Shown here piece by piece: positions 1 through 5,520 of a DNA stretch of 9,787 bases. The first letter of the stretch is position 1; the number at the start of each line of letters is the position of its first letter. The position numbers and the translations under genes were made by a program. The notes under the pieces are model-generated. The model made no database searches and had not been told where the DNA came from. It saw nothing but the letters and a program-made list of their open reading frames with translations. The stretch comes from Bacillota bacterium (GTDB lineage: Bacteria > Bacillota > Clostridia > Lachnospirales > Lachnospiraceae), in contig JAEXGM010000144.1 of assembly GCA_023450835.1 (NCBI GenBank), positions 1 to 9,787 on the forward strand, given 5' to 3'.

Positions 1-1130
1 CTGGATACAAGTTCTATTCCGTAATGTTTTTTCGTATCTTCCTTATTGGCAAGGGGATCATATACATAGGGTTCAATACCGTATTCCAAAAGCTTATTAT
101 AGATATCCACTACTTTCGTATTCCTGATATCCGGGCAGTTTTCTTTAAATGTAATACCAAGGATAACTACCTTGCAATCCCTGACCGGCTTATTGGTGAG
201 AATCAGCTTCTTAAGGATGATATCTGTTACGAATTCTCCCATGCCGTCATTTATTTTGCGTCCTGAAAGTATAATCTGGGAATGGTATCCTAAACGTTCG
301 GCTTCATAGATAAAATAGTAAGGGTCCACTCCAATACAATGTCCCCCTACAAGCCCTGGATAGAAATGAAGAGCATTCCATTTAGAACCCATAGCTTCGA
401 TTACTTCTCTGGTGTCGATCTGCATCCGGTCAAATACCATAGCAAGTTCATTCATGAAAGCAATATTGATATCTCTCTGACTGTTTTCTACTACCTTAGC
501 GGCTTCCGCTACTTTAATACTGCTCACCGGGTATACTCCTGCCGTAATAATCTGTCCATAAACTTCTGCTACGACCTCTAAAGTTTCTTCATCCATACCT
601 GACACAATCTTTCGGATATTCTCCAACCGATGAACCTTATCGCCGGGATTGATTCTTTCCGGTGAATATCCCACCTTGAAGTCTTTTCCGCAGGTCAGTC
701 CTGAATATTTTTCCAGTATGGGAACACAGATATCTTCCGTAACGCCAGGATATACCGTAGATTCATATACAACAACTGAACCTTTCGTAAGATTTCTTCC
801 AACAATTTTACTTGCCTTTTCCACTGGTTTTAAATCCGGTGTTTTATGTGCAGTAACCGGTGTAGGAACTGCAATGATATGGAATTTTGCCTCTTTAAGA
901 TTGAACTCTTCATCGGTAAAATCTATTGTTGCATTTTGTATTGCTTCATCTCCTACTTCTTTTGTGGGGTCAATACCAGATTTGTATTTAGCAATTACAT
1001 CACTGCTGATATCGTATCCAACAACATGGTATATTTTAGAAAATGCCAGTGCCAGCGGCATGCCGACATAACCAAGTCCTACTACCGAAAGACTTTCTTT
1101 TTTGGTCATCAAATCTTTTGCCAAATCCAT
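1..1130 (-). CDS. UDP-N-acetylhexosamine 6-dehydrogenase, TviB/WbpA type (3' end outside window)
   Basis: This gene is open from its start at 1130 to the window edge (376 codons seen); its C-terminus lies outside. The family oxidises the C6 hydroxyl of a UDP-sugar twice with NAD+, giving a UDP-uronic acid for capsule or exopolysaccharide. The product begins MDLAKDLM. It has a Rossmann GLGYVG motif at residues 18-23, a YESTVYPG segment near 122-129, the substrate-domain segment KVVENSQRDINIA, and catalytic Cys265 in GGHCIGVDPYY. That last motif is the form typical of UDP-GlcNAc/UDP-GalNAc dehydrogenases (TviB, WbpA, WbpO) rather than UDP-glucose dehydrogenases, so an N-acetylated substrate is inferred, not shown. 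GAGGTGG lies about 5-8 bases before the ATG; a second ATG at 1109 lacks as good a site. The 15 bp terminator at 1351-1385 separates it from the LysM gene upstream, so it probably has its own promoter. BY-kinases phosphorylate such dehydrogenases in other bacteria, and one is encoded nearby. Confidence 0.9.
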   Translation of the reverse strand, partial: MDLAKDLMTKKESLSVVGLGYVGMPLALAFSKIYHVVGYDISSDVIAKYKSGIDPTKEVGDEAIQNATIDFTDEEFNLKEAKFHIIAVPTPVTAHKTPDLKPVEKASKIVGRNLTKGSVVVYESTVYPGVTEDICVPILEKYSGLTCGKDFKVGYSPERINPGDKVHRLENIRKIVSGMDEETLEVVAEVYGQIITAGVYPVSSIKVAEAAKVVENSQRDINIAFMNELAMVFDRMQIDTREVIEAMGSKWNALHFYPGLVGGHCIGVDPYYFIYEAERLGYHSQIILSGRKINDGMGEFVTDIILKKLILTNKPVRDCKVVILGITFKENCPDIRNTKVVDIYNKLLEYGIEPYVYDPLANKEDTKKHYGIELVS

Positions 1131-1350
1131 AAAAGCCACCTCATTCTTTTTATAGCATATAGTATAATTTAAAAATACAATGCATTTTTAAATCTCTATT
1201 CTGGCAATATCACAGGCTGCTCATAAAGCATATTTTGCGATATACTTGGGAATTTGTTCGCTATAATACAGTAATTTAGACATTTAAATAGAAAAAATCT
1301 ATTAAAGATCATCTAATAACCATATTATGGCACAACACATTTTTTGCTAC
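1131..1350. other. Non-coding spacer upstream of the dehydrogenase
   Basis: This AT-rich stretch shows no credible reading frame. On the minus strand a TATACT hexamer (1166-1161) lies about 30 bases before the dehydrogenase start and could be its -10 box, but no good -35 hexamer sits at 16-18 bases. A second AT-rich candidate (TATTAT on the minus strand, near 1262-1267) also lacks a -35. The spacer probably contains the dehydrogenase promoter, but I cannot place it with confidence. Confidence 0.35.
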
Positions 1351-1385
1351 AAAAATAGACCGCTTATTTCAAGCGGTCTATTTTT
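1351..1385 (-). terminator. Intrinsic terminator after the YneA-like gene (bidirectional)
   Basis: This is a perfect 15 bp inverted repeat. AAAAATAGACCGCTT at 1351-1365 pairs with AAGCGGTCTATTTTT at 1371-1385 around a 5-base loop. It has a GC-containing core with A- and T-runs at its ends, so it can terminate on both strands. It begins 45 bases after the stop of the LysM gene and isolates that gene from the dehydrogenase. Confidence 0.9.
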
Positions 1386-1429
1386 AAGTGGTGTATTTTG
1401 AAGGAAAAGACGGTTTATAAGCTAAAAGC

Positions 1430-1792
1430 CTATTCCCCTTGTGCAAAATAAGGTACTACGATATAGCCTCCCTCATGTATCATATCCGAAGATAAGCCAT
1501 TGGTTTCTTTTATTTCATCTATATAGGAATTCATATCCTTGTAATCATCTGTCATATATCTGCTGGCAATGCTCCAGAGAGTATCACCTTTATTTATCTG
1601 AACGCTTACGATCTCCTTCCTGGAATCTCTAAGCTTTTGTGCCGTTACATCTGTTGGTGCCAGGAGTAGGAATAATATGAATATAACTGCAAACAAGATA
1701 CCAAACATCGCAATCAACTGTTTCTTATGTAATAGCTGTCTGATATAAAAAGGTAACTGTCCGGTTACAGAATTAAATAGTGACTGATTCAT
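1430..1792 (-). CDS. yneA: LysM-domain membrane protein, YneA-like SOS cell division inhibitor
   Basis: This is a 120-residue protein, best started at the ATG at 1792, which has GGAGG 7 bases upstream. The reading frame is open to 1831, but nothing supports the longer start. A short N-terminal segment with a basic HKK is followed by one transmembrane helix (about residues 25-45, rich in I, L and F). An extracytoplasmic LysM domain follows at about 62-115, with the GDTLWSIASRY signature and a closing YIVVPY. This is the layout of Bacillus subtilis YneA, a small membrane-anchored LysM protein that blocks septation during the SOS response. As in Bacillus, the gene diverges from lexA. Its promoter is perfect consensus and carries LexA boxes in the spacer and just downstream, so strong SOS induction is predicted. 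LysM domains bind peptidoglycan. YneA proteins diverge quickly, so the assignment rests on architecture, synteny and operators more than on sequence identity; a general LysM wall-binding protein is the alternative. Confidence 0.75.
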   Translation of the reverse strand: MNQSLFNSVTGQLPFYIRQLLHKKQLIAMFGILFAVIFILFLLLAPTDVTAQKLRDSRKEIVSVQINKGDTLWSIASRYMTDDYKDMNSYIDEIKETNGLSSDMIHEGGYIVVPYFAQGE

Positions 1793-1855
1793 AATGCATC
1801 CTCCTGTATTTCTTACATTTGAAAATGACACATAACGGTTTCTTAATTAGCTGCA

Positions 1856-1883
1856 ATTCACAGACAGGTGTCACTTTGTGAAT
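1856..1883. repeat. Composite inverted repeat in the yneA-like 5' leader
   Basis: ATTCACA at 1856-1862 is complementary to TGTGAAT at 1877-1883. Directly inside it, GACA (1863-1866) pairs with TGTC (1869-1872), leaving a 4-base bulge on one side. It lies in the predicted transcribed leader of the LysM gene, 64 to 91 bases before its start codon. It may be an RNA hairpin or a site for another regulator; it does not match the LexA box. Confidence 0.45.
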
Positions 1884-1899
1884 AGTTTAGAACGTATAT

Positions 1900-1926
1900 C
1901 GAACATATGTTACGAACACTTGTTTC
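1900..1926. promoter_or_regulatory. Two tandem LexA (SOS) boxes
   Basis: CGAACATATGTTAC (1900-1913) and CGAACACTTGTTTC (1913-1926) share one base. Each differs at one position from the Gram-positive consensus CGAACRNRYGTTYC. They start just downstream of the predicted transcription start of the LysM gene (about 1929), where bound LexA would block RNA polymerase. Their centres are 13 bp apart, so two dimers would sit very close. Confidence 0.85.
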
Positions 1927-1935
1927 TATAGCTTG

Positions 1936-1964
1936 ATTATAATATCCAAACATTTGTTTGTCAA
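1936..1964 (-). promoter_or_regulatory. Consensus promoter of the YneA-like gene
   Basis: Reading the minus strand, TTGACA (1964-1959) and TATAAT (1941-1936) are separated by exactly 17 bases. This is a perfect match to the housekeeping sigma factor consensus. Such a strong promoter fits a gene held off by a repressor. Transcription should start near 1929, giving a leader of roughly 137 bases before the ATG at 1792. Confidence 0.9.
1947..1960. promoter_or_regulatory. LexA box inside the yneA-like promoter spacer
   Basis: CAAACATTTGTTTG is a near-perfect palindrome between the -35 and -10 of the LysM gene promoter, overlapping the -35 by two bases. Read on the minus strand it differs at two positions from CGAACRNRYGTTYC. 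Binding here would occlude polymerase directly. Confidence 0.7.
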
Positions 1965-1992
1965 CGGTTATTTTACATTTTTCTCAAAAAAG

Positions 1993-2006
1993 CGAACATA
2001 AGTTTT
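1993..2006. promoter_or_regulatory. LexA box at the lexA promoter
   Basis: CGAACATAAGTTTT keeps the CGAAC and GTT half-sites with two departures from the consensus. It overlaps the first two bases of the lexA -35 region. It is the likely autorepression operator of lexA, and its weaker match fits mild rather than tight repression. Confidence 0.65.
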
Positions 2007-2033
2007 GCATTTCATAAAAAAGCATGTTATAAT
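2005..2033 (+). promoter_or_regulatory. lexA promoter, extended -10 type
   Basis: TATAAT at 2028-2033 is preceded by TGT, giving the extended -10 motif TGNTATAAT. A weak -35 (TTGCAT, 2005-2010) lies 17 bases upstream. Transcription should begin near 2040, about 50 bases before the lexA ATG. Confidence 0.8.
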
Positions 2034-2090
2034 GGGTTCAATGAATTATACATAAAGTTGAAAAGTTTCAATATAATGGAGGAAATATAA

Positions 2091-2705
2091 ATGAACAATG
2101 GCAAAATCAGTCCGAAGCAAAGAGAAATTCTTGAATATTTAAAAAAACAAACTTTATCCAGAGGTTATCCCCCTGCTGTCCGTGAGATCTGCGAAGCGGT
2201 TAAGTTAAAGTCCACCTCTTCCGTACATTCCCATCTGGAGACTCTGGAAAAGAACGGATACATAAGGCGCGACCCCTCAAAACCCAGAGCTATCGAAATC
2301 ATGGATGACAGCTTTAATCTTTCTAAAAGAGAGATGGTAAGTGTTCCTATAGTCGGAACCATTACCGCAGGGCAGCCTATACTTGCGGTTGAGAATATAG
2401 AAGGATATTTTCCGATTCCTGCGGAATACATGCCTAATGAAGAGACTTTTATGTTAAAAGTTAAGGGTGAAAGCATGATTAATGCCGGCATCTTCAACGG
2501 AGACCAGATTCTTGTCCAGAAACAGCCCTTTGCCTCTAACGGTGATTTTGTAGTAGCTTTGATTGAAGATTCTGTAACAGTCAAGACTTTCTATAAAGAA
2601 GATGGATATTACCGCTTACAACCTGAGAATGATACAATGGACCCAATTATTTTAAATGACCTTGAAATCCTTGGCAAAGTAATCGGACTATTCCGTATGT
2701 TCTAA
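2091..2705 (+). CDS. lexA: SOS transcriptional repressor LexA
   Basis: LexA is a 204-residue repressor that binds SOS boxes as a dimer and cleaves itself when RecA filaments form on single-stranded DNA. The N-terminal winged helix (about 1-70) includes the recognition-helix segment STSSVHSHLETLEKNGYI. The autoproteolysis site is Ala93-Gly94 in GTITAGQP. The C-terminal S24 peptidase domain supplies the catalytic dyad: Ser128 in KGESMI and Lys165 in SVTVKTF. These are 37 residues apart, as in E. coli LexA (Ser119/Lys156). The length is normal and all key residues are present. The ATG has GGAGG at 2078-2082, 8 bases upstream. The gene diverges from the LysM gene, and the shared spacer carries the repressor's own boxes. 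Its last 18 bases overlap the end of the convergent phosphatase gene, with no terminator between them. Confidence 0.98.
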   Translation: MNNGKISPKQREILEYLKKQTLSRGYPPAVREICEAVKLKSTSSVHSHLETLEKNGYIRRDPSKPRAIEIMDDSFNLSKREMVSVPIVGTITAGQPILAVENIEGYFPIPAEYMPNEETFMLKVKGESMINAGIFNGDQILVQKQPFASNGDFVVALIEDSVTVKTFYKEDGYYRLQPENDTMDPIILNDLEILGKVIGLFRMF

Positions 2706-3407
2706 AGTATTGCCAATAACAGCCTGACGGACGACCCTGTCAGCGTTGTCCATTAATCTATTCCAGACAGCTTCACCTGATTTTTCCATGATAATTCTTC
2801 TGGCCTCCGCTATTACAGGAGGCCGGTAAGATATATTATGGCAGTCGCTGCCTAAGACCTCTACATATCCATCTTCTATCAGATTAAGAGCCTTTCTTTT
2901 CGTATCAGTTTTTAGAACTGCAGTGGTATTCATCTGCAGCAGGCATCCCATATTCTTTAACTTTCCAAGAAGTTTCTTGTTTCGAAGCAAGGGTTTATAT
3001 CTGTCAATGTGTGCTATGATAGGATTAACATTATAATACCCTATTAATTTATCCAACTCCTCCATCAACGTATCCGTCCAGGCTTTCATATCCGGAAATT
3101 CTATAAGCAGGTAATTGGTATTCTCAATACACAGCGGCCTTAGATCCTTGTTAAAGAAAAGGAACCGGTGCAGATAGGTCTCACTGGCTGAAATCAGCCT
3201 GATTTTGCTATGTGATACCATTTCCATTGCAGCTGATCTTTTCTTTATGAACTCTTCCAATGTCATTTCCATAGGGTAAAAATGTGGCGTGCATACAGCT
3301 GTGGTTACTTGTTGATGATGGAGATATTCTGTGAGCATAATTGCCTCTTCCTCGGAAGAAGCACCATCATCGATTCCTGGCAATATATGAGTGTGCATAT
3401 CAATCAT
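2688..3407 (-). CDS. CpsB/YwqE-family protein-tyrosine phosphatase (PHP fold)
   Basis: This 239-residue enzyme is a manganese-type PHP phosphatase that removes phosphate from the tyrosine cluster of its partner BY-kinase, so the two cycle together during polysaccharide assembly. Visible metal-site residues are His5 and His7 in DMHTHILPGIDDG, His42 in CTPHF, Glu76, Glu103 in IEFP, His133 in IAHIDRY, and Asp188 with His190 in GSDCHN. The length matches CpsB of streptococci (about 243) and YwqE. In the AHIDRY motif, Ile-Asp replaces the more usual Pro-Glu; this does not touch the metal-binding histidine. The start at 3407 gives the canonical N-terminus MIDMHTH and has AAAGGGG just upstream. The gene follows the kinase after 134 bases containing two hairpins and a possible 29-codon leader whose stop overlaps this start. 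Its 3' end overlaps lexA by 18 bases. Confidence 0.93.
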   Translation of the reverse strand: MIDMHTHILPGIDDGASSEEEAIMLTEYLHHQQVTTAVCTPHFYPMEMTLEEFIKKRSAAMEMVSHSKIRLISASETYLHRFLFFNKDLRPLCIENTNYLLIEFPDMKAWTDTLMEELDKLIGYYNVNPIIAHIDRYKPLLRNKKLLGKLKNMGCLLQMNTTAVLKTDTKRKALNLIEDGYVEVLGSDCHNISYRPPVIAEARRIIMEKSGEAVWNRLMDNADRVVRQAVIGNTLEHTE

Positions 3408-3489
3408 AATAACCCCTTTCGCGAATAGCCAATCTTCGATTGGCTATTCCTGAATCCGTAGTTGAAAAAACTGTCCTTTGTTTTTTCAA
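3400..3489 (-). CDS. Possible 29-residue leader peptide upstream of the phosphatase
   Basis: A small reading frame starts at TTG (3489) with GGAGG five bases before it, and ends at a TGA (3402-3400) lying inside the first codons of the phosphatase gene. The product would begin MKKQRTVFS and end RERGYYD, basic with no membrane segment. The 8-base overlap with the next start is the usual geometry of translational coupling. The frame runs through both inverted repeats at 3423-3449 and 3461-3490, and its TTG lies in the stem of the second. I recognise no homologue. The ribosome binding site is convincing, but the frame is short and could be chance. Confidence 0.3.
   Translation of the reverse strand: MKKQRTVFSTTDSGIANRRLAIRERGYYD
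3423..3449 (-). repeat. Perfect 12 bp hairpin just before the phosphatase gene
   Basis: GAATAGCCAATC (3423-3434) and GATTGGCTATTC (3438-3449) pair perfectly around a 3-base loop. On the transcribed strand the loop reads GAA closed by a C-G pair, a stable form. It ends 15 bases before the phosphatase ATG and is not followed by a U-run, so it is unlikely to be a terminator. It may stabilise or mark a processing point in the kinase-phosphatase mRNA. Confidence 0.75.
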
Positions 3490-3490
3490 C
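3461..3490 (-). repeat. Perfect 11 bp inverted repeat in the kinase-phosphatase spacer
   Basis: GTTGAAAAAAC (3461-3471) pairs with GTTTTTTCAAC (3480-3490) around an 8-base loop. The stem contains an A6/T6 run, so transcripts in either direction would carry a U-run within the stem itself. It would bury the TTG start of the possible leader peptide. Its role is unknown. Confidence 0.65.
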
Positions 3491-3541
3491 CTAACCTCCA
3501 AACTGCCAACGCGCCACAAATGTTGCCTTTACTGTGCACTC

Positions 3542-5011
3542 TTATTTCGACGCTCTTGGCGGCAATTTATAGCTTTTGGTGATACTCTTTCTTTGTTTAT
3601 GACCATCACTTCCGGTTTCATAGTAATAATACTTTGACTTATGCCCGCCTAAGCCTTTTTCTGAGATTCCGTTTAATACAAATCCCAGAACATTCGCTTT
3701 TGCATAACGGTATTTCATAAGCGCATTTTCAATATCCGCATAGGTCGTTTTATTCTCTCTGACTACCAGCACAGCTCCATCCATACTTTTAATGAGGCTT
3801 AGAGAATCCGCAACAACATTAATAGGCGGCGTATCTATTATAATATAATCATATTCCGTCTCCAGGTCATTTATTAATAAATCCATCTGCCTGCTCCCTA
3901 AAAGTTCCGATGGATTAGGCGGCATGGAGCCCATTGGCATAATATGAAGATTTTCATAAGGAGTTATATAAAGACATTCTTTTATTGTATTCATATGAGA
4001 CAAAAGGTCACTGAGTCCTGGCTGATTCTTTCCTTTAAAATAATGATGTATTCTGCCCTTTCTTAAATCACCGTCAATTAAAAGAACCTTATATCCTGAT
4101 TGGGATATGGCAATTGCCAGATTCATACTTGTCGTACTCTTTCCATCTTCCGGAGAGGGACTGGTAATCAGTATTTTTTTACACTCCTCTTTACGAATAG
4201 AAAATTTAAGATTGGTACGAAATGCTTTATAACTTTCCACTGTAAGGAAAGAGTCCTGCATATTCGTTTCCTTCTTGCAATCCTCCAGTATGCCCTTTTT
4301 TACGAAGAATCTTTTGATATCTTCCAGGGTCTTATATCTGCTACTGCCTTGCCTTGCAGAGAAATCAGGTATGCTGCCAAGGAGCGGAATATCATAATGC
4401 TTTAACAGATCTTCCTGGCCTGCAACCTTTAAATTCAGTACTTCTTTCAGGACAGCCAATAAGAACGTCAGCAGACCAAAAACAATTCCCCCAAGCAGAG
4501 TATTTAATATAATATTCGGGCCAGAAGGAGCTCCCTGATAAATTACCGGATCTACCACACTGATTACCGCATCTGATTTGATGTTTTCAATTAACTTCGG
4601 AGCCAGTATCTCCATATTCTTGACCAGTTCATAGGAATCCTCCGGACTTTTTGTATTTACAGTAATACTAAAAATCTCCGTATTTTGTACTGTTTTAATC
4701 TCGGTCATACTTCTTAGTTCGGACATGCTGTAGGGCAGACCGCTCATTCTTAAAACTTCAGTATAGAACTGTCTTGTATTCAAAAAGTTAATATAGGTTT
4801 CTGCTATTTTTTGTGCATAATCCAAATCAGACAGATTTGTAGATGTACTGCTCTGAGTACTTACATAGAACTGGGTAGAAGCCGTATAAGTTCTGTCAAT
4901 AAAGTACCTGGTAAACAGAAAACTCAACAAAAGCCCTGCCAGAGTACAAAAGGCTATTAAAAGGAAGCGCTTTTTTATAAGATGAAGGATATCTCTCACT
5001 GTAAATTCCAT
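3542..5011 (-). CDS. Fused Wzz-type chain-length regulator and BY tyrosine kinase
   Basis: This 489-residue membrane protein joins the two halves that many Firmicutes encode separately (CapA/CapB, YwqC/YwqD). Residues 1-190 are the Wzz part: a transmembrane helix near 16-35, an extracellular loop (about 36-165) and a second helix near 168-187. The cytoplasmic kinase follows. It has the activating/oligomerisation segment ESYKAFRTN (259-267), a Walker A motif SPSPEDGKST (284-293), Walker A' VLLIDGDLRKG (309-319) and Walker B YIIIDTPP (389-396). The C-terminus carries the autophosphorylated tyrosine cluster YYYY at 461-464 and Tyr481. The fused form is the classical Gram-negative Wzc layout and also occurs in Clostridia. 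It probably controls polymerisation and export of a surface polysaccharide and is reset by the downstream phosphatase. The ribosome binding site (GGAAGGG, about 10 bases from the ATG) is modest. The gene follows the rsfS terminator, so it should have its own promoter, which I could not place. Confidence 0.95.
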   Translation of the reverse strand: MEFTVRDILHLIKKRFLLIAFCTLAGLLLSFLFTRYFIDRTYTASTQFYVSTQSSTSTNLSDLDYAQKIAETYINFLNTRQFYTEVLRMSGLPYSMSELRSMTEIKTVQNTEIFSITVNTKSPEDSYELVKNMEILAPKLIENIKSDAVISVVDPVIYQGAPSGPNIILNTLLGGIVFGLLTFLLAVLKEVLNLKVAGQEDLLKHYDIPLLGSIPDFSARQGSSRYKTLEDIKRFFVKKGILEDCKKETNMQDSFLTVESYKAFRTNLKFSIRKEECKKILITSPSPEDGKSTTSMNLAIAISQSGYKVLLIDGDLRKGRIHHYFKGKNQPGLSDLLSHMNTIKECLYITPYENLHIMPMGSMPPNPSELLGSRQMDLLINDLETEYDYIIIDTPPINVVADSLSLIKSMDGAVLVVRENKTTYADIENALMKYRYAKANVLGFVLNGISEKGLGGHKSKYYYYETGSDGHKQRKSITKSYKLPPRASK

Positions 5012-5089
5012 TCTGGACCGTCCCTTCCGGATAGTTTTTGTTTTATTCTATGTTGGAAAAAGGACTTTGGGTACTTTTTATGATGAAAT

Positions 5090-5128
5090 AAAGGAAAAAA
5101 TAAAGGACTGCGTCATGACGGCAGTCCC
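5090..5128 (-). terminator. Intrinsic terminator of the rplU-rsfS operon
   Basis: Read on the minus strand, GGACTGC (5127-5121) pairs with GCAGTCC (5111-5105), with an inner CGTCATGACG palindrome extending the stem. The tail TTTATTTTTT follows. It starts 23 bases after the rsfS stop and separates the ribosome-related operon from the BY-kinase gene. Confidence 0.9.
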
Positions 5129-5150
5129 AAAAGTATAATCCTTCTATTCG

Positions 5151-5510
5151 TTATTTTTCATCCAGCTGCTCTTTTGAGATGGTCTTACCGTCTCTCCAGA
5201 TACGCTCTAAGTCATAAAATAAACGGTCTTCCTTGGAGAAAATATGAACTACCACATCACCATAGTCCATTAATATCCAGCTTGCTGACCTTACTCCTTC
5301 AATTCTTTTAGGTTCATATCCATGCTTTCCTAATTCCTCAGATACATTGTCTACCAATGCCTGAACCTGAGAGGAGTTGGTTCCGTTGGCGATAATAAAA
5401 TAATCGGCTATTACTGTAATATTTCCAATTTCAATAACCTTGATATCTTCTGCCTTTTTATCATCCAAAGCCTTATAGGTCAGTTTTGCGATTTCCTTTG
5501 CTATATTCAT
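5151..5510 (-). CDS. rsfS: Ribosomal silencing factor RsfS
   Basis: RsfS (Iojap/YbeB/DUF143 family) binds L14 on the large subunit and blocks subunit joining, lowering translation under starvation. The 119-residue product starts MNIAKEIAKL. The frame is open upstream to 5576, but only the ATG at 5510 has a proper site: AAAGGAG five bases away, in the 10-base gap after yqeK. Conserved segments are ADYFIIANGTNSSQVQAL (35-52), Trp78, DYGDVVVHIF (82-91) and YDLERIW (99-105), all typical of the family. It is the last gene of the operon, directly ahead of the terminator, and the nadD-yqeK-rsfS order is widely conserved in Firmicutes. Confidence 0.96.
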   Translation of the reverse strand: MNIAKEIAKLTYKALDDKKAEDIKVIEIGNITVIADYFIIANGTNSSQVQALVDNVSEELGKHGYEPKRIEGVRSASWILMDYGDVVVHIFSKEDRLFYDLERIWRDGKTISKEQLDEK

Positions 5511-5520
5511 TAATACTCCT

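Noticed and set aside
24..1172. Plus-strand reading frames opposite the dehydrogenase
   Set aside because: The minus strand encodes an intact, well-conserved dehydrogenase across this region; the plus-strand frames have no ribosome binding sites and no recognisable domains.
1248..1261. LexA-like half site (CGAAC on the minus strand) upstream of the dehydrogenase
   Set aside because: Only one half-site is intact; the partner GTT half is missing, so there is no reason to place the dehydrogenase in the SOS regulon.
1131..1350. Search for a small RNA or small gene in the spacer
   Set aside because: No stable hairpin with a U-run apart from the terminator at 1351-1385, and no frame with a ribosome binding site.
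2165..2584. Minus-strand reading frame inside lexA
   Set aside because: It is a shadow of lexA, with no ribosome binding site and no family features.
2722..2741. Small inverted repeat (CTGAC/GTCAG) just after the lexA stop
   Set aside because: The stem is only five pairs and no U-run follows, so it is not a convincing lexA terminator. It also lies in the phosphatase coding sequence.
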